This document shows, in pieces, positions 61,162 through 64,000 of a stretch of DNA of 64,000 bases. A program made the position numbers and the translations under genes. Each line of letters opens with the position of its first letter. Positions within the stretch are counted from its first letter, which is position 1. The DNA is from Flavobacterium sp. JAD_PAG50586_2 (GTDB lineage Bacteria; Bacteroidota; Bacteroidia; Flavobacteriales; Flavobacteriaceae), in the NCBI GenBank assembly GCA_023213215.1, contig CP096136.1:3386724-3450723 (forward strand). Reading direction: 5' to 3'. Under the pieces are notes generated by a model. The model saw only the letters and a list, made by a program, of their open reading frames with translations. It searched no databases and was not told the origin of the DNA.

Positions 61162-61998
61162 ATGAGAAAAATAAAGAGCAAATTCGATATTTTCAGGCAA
61201 AGGGTTTACATCGTAATTTATGGTGCCAATACTTGGGGTGGCCGTCTTTTTGACTTGATTTTATTGGGAGTTATTCTTCTAAGCGTACTTCTGGTAATGC
61301 TTGAATCGGTTGAAAAACTTGACACAAAGCACCATCATTTGATTCTTATTGCCGAATGGATAATTACAATTTTCTTTACGTTAGAATATGTGCTCCGGAT
61401 ACTTTCCAACCGGAAACCGCTTTCCTATATTTTTAGTTTTTATGGCATAGTCGATTTAATTTCCATCATGCCAATGTATCTATCCTTTATATTTCCGGGA
61501 TCGCGAATGTTATCAGTAATCAGGGCTTTGCGTTTATTGCGTTTGTTTGGCATTTTAAATCTTGTTCACTTTACCGGACAGGAATCTCAATTGAAATTGG
61601 CAATCAAAGCCAGCCGGACTAAAATCATCGTATTTGTCTACTTTATTTTGATTGTGTCGATTTTACTAGGCGCTGTAATGTATGTAGTGGAAGGAAAAGA
61701 GAGCGGATTTACGAGTATACCAACTAGTATTTATTGGTGTATCGTAACGCTGACTACTGTTGGTTATGGTGACATAGCTCCGGTAACCACTTTAGGGCAA
61801 ATAATTGCTTCAGTCATTATGATCATGGGATATGGGATCATTGCCGTTCCCACCGGAATTGTTACCGCAGAATTTTCAAGTCTCAAAAATAAAGTGAATG
61901 ATGATGCAATCAAAAATTGTCCTTCCTGTACTACCACTTATTTGACTAAAGATTCCAGATTTTGCCATCATTGTGGGGAAAAAGTGAAAAATGAATAA
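61162..61998 (+). CDS. Potassium channel (voltage-gated type) with C-terminal zinc ribbon
   Basis: 278 residues. Six membrane segments with an S4-like charged helix (MLSVIRALRLLRLFGILNLV) and a pore loop carrying the K+ filter TLTTVGYGD near residue 198, so a Kv-type channel. The tail has CPSCTTTYLTKDSRFCHHCGEK, a four-Cys zinc ribbon not typical of the family, perhaps a regulatory or partner-binding module. It starts 3 bp after the exonuclease gene and overlaps miaA by 8 bp. Confidence 0.9.
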   Translation: MRKIKSKFDIFRQRVYIVIYGANTWGGRLFDLILLGVILLSVLLVMLESVEKLDTKHHHLILIAEWIITIFFTLEYVLRILSNRKPLSYIFSFYGIVDLISIMPMYLSFIFPGSRMLSVIRALRLLRLFGILNLVHFTGQESQLKLAIKASRTKIIVFVYFILIVSILLGAVMYVVEGKESGFTSIPTSIYWCIVTLTTVGYGDIAPVTTLGQIIASVIMIMGYGIIAVPTGIVTAEFSSLKNKVNDDAIKNCPSCTTTYLTKDSRFCHHCGEKVKNE

Positions 61999-62911
61999 TT
62001 ATCTCATCACTATAATCGGACCAACAGCCATTGGAAAAACTTCCTTGAGTATTGCTTTGGCCCAACATTTTAATTGTGATGTTATTTCCTGTGACAGCCG
62101 CCAGTTTTTTAAGGAAATGCGAATTGGTACAGCAGTGCCGAATAAAACCGAATTAGCTTCGGTTCCGCATCATTTTATCCAAAACAAATCCATTTATGAG
62201 CGTTATACTGTAGGTGATTTTGAAAAAGATGCCATTACTAAACTTGAAGAGCTATTTAAAAAAAATAATGTCCAGATAATGGTTGGAGGTTCTGGTTTGT
62301 ATGTGGATGCGATATTGAAAGGTTTTGATGATTTTCCGCATATTGATAATTCAGTAAGAGAAACTATAAATACTGATTTTGAAGAATTTGGAATCATTTA
62401 TCTTCAGCAAAAATTAAAAGAATTGGATGGTAACTTTTATCAGAAGACAGCACTTGAAAATCCTCAAACATTGCAAAATCCACAGCGAATGAAACGCTTT
62501 GTTGAAGTTTGTGTTGGGACAGGAAAGCCTTATTCCTCTTTTATAAATCAGAGCAAAAACCCACGTAACTTTACTCCTATTATCATTGGTTTAGAAGCCG
62601 AGAGAGAGATTATGTACGACCGAATCAATCAGCGTGTTGATCTGATGATTGAAGAAGGTTTGATTGAGGAAGCCAGAGGATTGTTTGCCAATAAGCAATT
62701 GAATGCACTGCAAACGGTAGGTTACAGGGAATTATTTGAACATTTTGAAGGAGAGACTTCTTTGGATTTTGCGATTGAAGAAATTAAGAAAAATACACGC
62801 CGATTTGCGAAACGACAATTGACTTGGTTCAAACGAACTGAAAATGTGATGTGGTTTGACTATTTAACAGAAAAGGATAAAGTAATCAACTATATTAATT
62901 CTTTGTTATAA
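61991..62911 (+). CDS. miaA: tRNA dimethylallyltransferase
   Basis: 306 residues. MiaA adds a dimethylallyl group to A37 of tRNAs reading UNN codons. P-loop TIIGPTAIGKTSLSIALA, then ISCDSRQFFKEMRIGTA, PHHFIQNKSI, VGGSGLYVDAIL and the substrate-binding GFDDFP. The last part is AKRQLTWFKRT. The start overlaps the channel gene by 8 bp, suggesting coupled translation. Confidence 0.95.
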   Translation: MNNYLITIIGPTAIGKTSLSIALAQHFNCDVISCDSRQFFKEMRIGTAVPNKTELASVPHHFIQNKSIYERYTVGDFEKDAITKLEELFKKNNVQIMVGGSGLYVDAILKGFDDFPHIDNSVRETINTDFEEFGIIYLQQKLKELDGNFYQKTALENPQTLQNPQRMKRFVEVCVGTGKPYSSFINQSKNPRNFTPIIIGLEAEREIMYDRINQRVDLMIEEGLIEEARGLFANKQLNALQTVGYRELFEHFEGETSLDFAIEEIKKNTRRFAKRQLTWFKRTENVMWFDYLTEKDKVINYINSLL

Positions 62912-62968
62912 TATAACATAGTCACGCAACCGTAACAGGAAAAATCATCCTCAAGAAAATCTTAAATT

Positions 62969-63610
62969 ATGTATAAAAAAATACTTTTACTTTTCGTGTT
63001 GTTTACAATTATTTCTTGTGGAGAAATTCAGTATGACGGAGAAGAAAGGCTGGTGTTTCAAACTATCGTCACAAATGCTAATGGACAACCAATAGCAAAC
63101 TCTAAGGTCGAAATCACGGTTAGCACCATCTATTCTTCAGATTTAATTTCCAAAGGAAAAACAGATCAAGATGGAAAAATAACCTTAATATTTCCTTCTC
63201 CCAAAAATGATGTGGATGTTAATGTGAAAATCTACAGTGACGATACTTCTTATTTGGAGAAAAACATTTTAAAGATTAGAAAAGAAGATTTTATTAACTA
63301 CAAATTAATTTTCCCAAATGTAAATCTCTTAAAAACTGAGGAGACAGCACCTTTGCAATTACAGTATAATCAAACAAATTTTAATACTGTTCTGAAAAAA
63401 ATCAGTATCAATGGAATATATCATATAGACGAGGAATATTATAATTATTCCCCTGAAAATTATTATCTGCCAAGTCAGATTTTAATAAAGAAGAATCAGA
63501 CGTTTCAATTGAAATATACCGTTTTAAACCTGCAGACAAATTCTGAAACAAATTATGTTGTCGACCTTCAAATTGGAGAAACACCATTGACTTATACTAT
63601 AAATTACTAG
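62969..63610 (+). CDS. Lipoprotein with Ig-like domain, 213 aa
   Basis: A lipobox (LLFVLFTIISC, Cys about residue 17) is followed by a strand-rich domain: VFQTIVTNANGQPIANSKVEITV resembles the carboxypeptidase-regulatory-like or Ig-like fold of secreted Bacteroidota proteins. The C-terminal half is rich in Asn and Tyr strands. It lies 4 bp before an outer-membrane barrel gene and may be its periplasmic or surface partner. No known family name. Confidence 0.75.
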   Translation: MYKKILLLFVLFTIISCGEIQYDGEERLVFQTIVTNANGQPIANSKVEITVSTIYSSDLISKGKTDQDGKITLIFPSPKNDVDVNVKIYSDDTSYLEKNILKIRKEDFINYKLIFPNVNLLKTEETAPLQLQYNQTNFNTVLKKISINGIYHIDEEYYNYSPENYYLPSQILIKKNQTFQLKYTVLNLQTNSETNYVVDLQIGETPLTYTINY

Positions 63611-63614
63611 CCTT

Positions 63615-64000
63615 ATGAAGAATTCTATCTGCCTGGTATTGCTTATTTATTCGGGAATTGTTTTTGCCCAGAATGAGACCAACACTACAAAATCTGAATT
63701 AGAATTTAAGGTAAATGCCAGATTTCAATTGTTGCAGCCGTTTCAGTTTGGTAACACAGCACTTGCCAAAGCGCACGAAGCTAAAATAGGTATTTCAGCC
63801 CAGATGAATATTTTGGATTTTCAACATTTCAAAGCTGGATTTGGTTTTGATTTTGTAGGCTATAAAATCACGGACAGGCAAATGATTGCAAATTTGAGCA
63901 CTTCAAAATACACTAGTGCTTATCTTTTACTTAGCTATGAATATAAGTTAAATCAAAAAATACTTATTACACCAAACATTGGTTATGGTTCTGCTAATTT
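63615..64000 (+). CDS. Outer membrane beta-barrel protein (partial, right end)
   Basis: The first ~128 residues are present: a signal peptide (NSICLVLLIYSGIVFAQ), then strands such as FQLLQPFQFGNTAL and KAGFGFDFVGYKIT typical of OMP_b-brl barrels. The gene starts 4 bp after the lipoprotein gene and runs beyond the window. Confidence 0.75.
   Translation, partial: MKNSICLVLLIYSGIVFAQNETNTTKSELEFKVNARFQLLQPFQFGNTALAKAHEAKIGISAQMNILDFQHFKAGFGFDFVGYKITDRQMIANLSTSKYTSAYLLLSYEYKLNQKILITPNIGYGSAN

Noticed and set aside
1..64000. Insertion sequences, integrases, prophage or genomic island borders
   Set aside because: No transposase, integrase, terminal inverted repeat, tRNA-linked attachment site or visible compositional break was found.

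Overview
The window is one chromosomal stretch of a Flavobacteriaceae-like Bacteroidota, most likely Flavobacterium or a close relative. Four things point there: a fused lpxC-fabZ gene in an lpxD-lpxC/fabZ-lpxA-efp-lpxD2-sucD cluster; four proteins ending in type IX secretion (T9SS) type A sorting domains; low GC with AT-rich spacers; and Bacteroidota-type promoters (TTTG or TTG, about 19 bp, TAnnTTTG). I saw no rRNA, tRNA, insertion sequence, prophage or CRISPR array. The first and last genes run off the window.

Layout. 1-3.1 kb: end of a beta-lactamase-fold hydrolase, a small unknown protein, an acetyltransferase and menD. 3.1-10.8 kb: HD phosphohydrolase, then the lipid A / fatty-acid / EF-P / sucD cluster. 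10.8-13.4 kb: a secreted leucine-rich-repeat protein. 13.6-14.2 kb: a small HTH regulator with palindromic half-sites over its start, followed by a coiled-coil ORF that is probably the rest of the same gene. 14.2-18.7 kb (minus strand): ECF sigma factor, short membrane anti-sigma candidate, CnrX/Spy-like sensor, MbnP-like protein, MauG/MbnH-like di-heme enzyme and T9SS-exported YHYH protein, which looks like a self-regulated metal (probably copper) secretion operon. 18.8-29.1 kb: fabG, a VWA membrane protein, a 1385-residue T9SS repeat protein, a two-component system and a four-helix membrane protein. 29.4-39.2 kb: a converging cluster of three ATP-grasp-type ligases, a GCS2 carboxylate-amine ligase, a class I glutamine amidotransferase, an M17 peptidase and two esterases, suggesting synthesis and turnover of an unknown amide- or peptide-linked small molecule. 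Its minus-strand gene junctions are full of tandem repeats. 39.4-49.6 kb: OmpA-like porin, MscS channel, helicase, a cNMP/CBS/DUF294 protein with a degenerate exonuclease partner, and smaller genes. 49.7-64 kb: secreted protease and cyanophycinase, smpB, pcm, an oxidoreductase, 3-hydroxyacyl-CoA dehydrogenase, DUF1015, regulators, YggS, an exonuclease/GIY-YIG fusion, a potassium channel, miaA and an envelope gene pair.

Five genes are interrupted at six places, and every one is repaired by adding a single base to a homopolymer run. That consistency points to under-called homopolymers in the assembly rather than real gene decay; restoring the base gives whole-codon genes of normal family length in every case.

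Most unusual features: the ECF/MbnP/MauG/YHYH operon, the amidoligase cluster, two unrelated intergenic arrays sharing a 21-bp period whose reading frames encode perfect heptads, an 18-copy octamer array holding the stop codon of an ATP-grasp gene, and a 23-residue membrane micro-ORF overlapping the DUF294 gene start.
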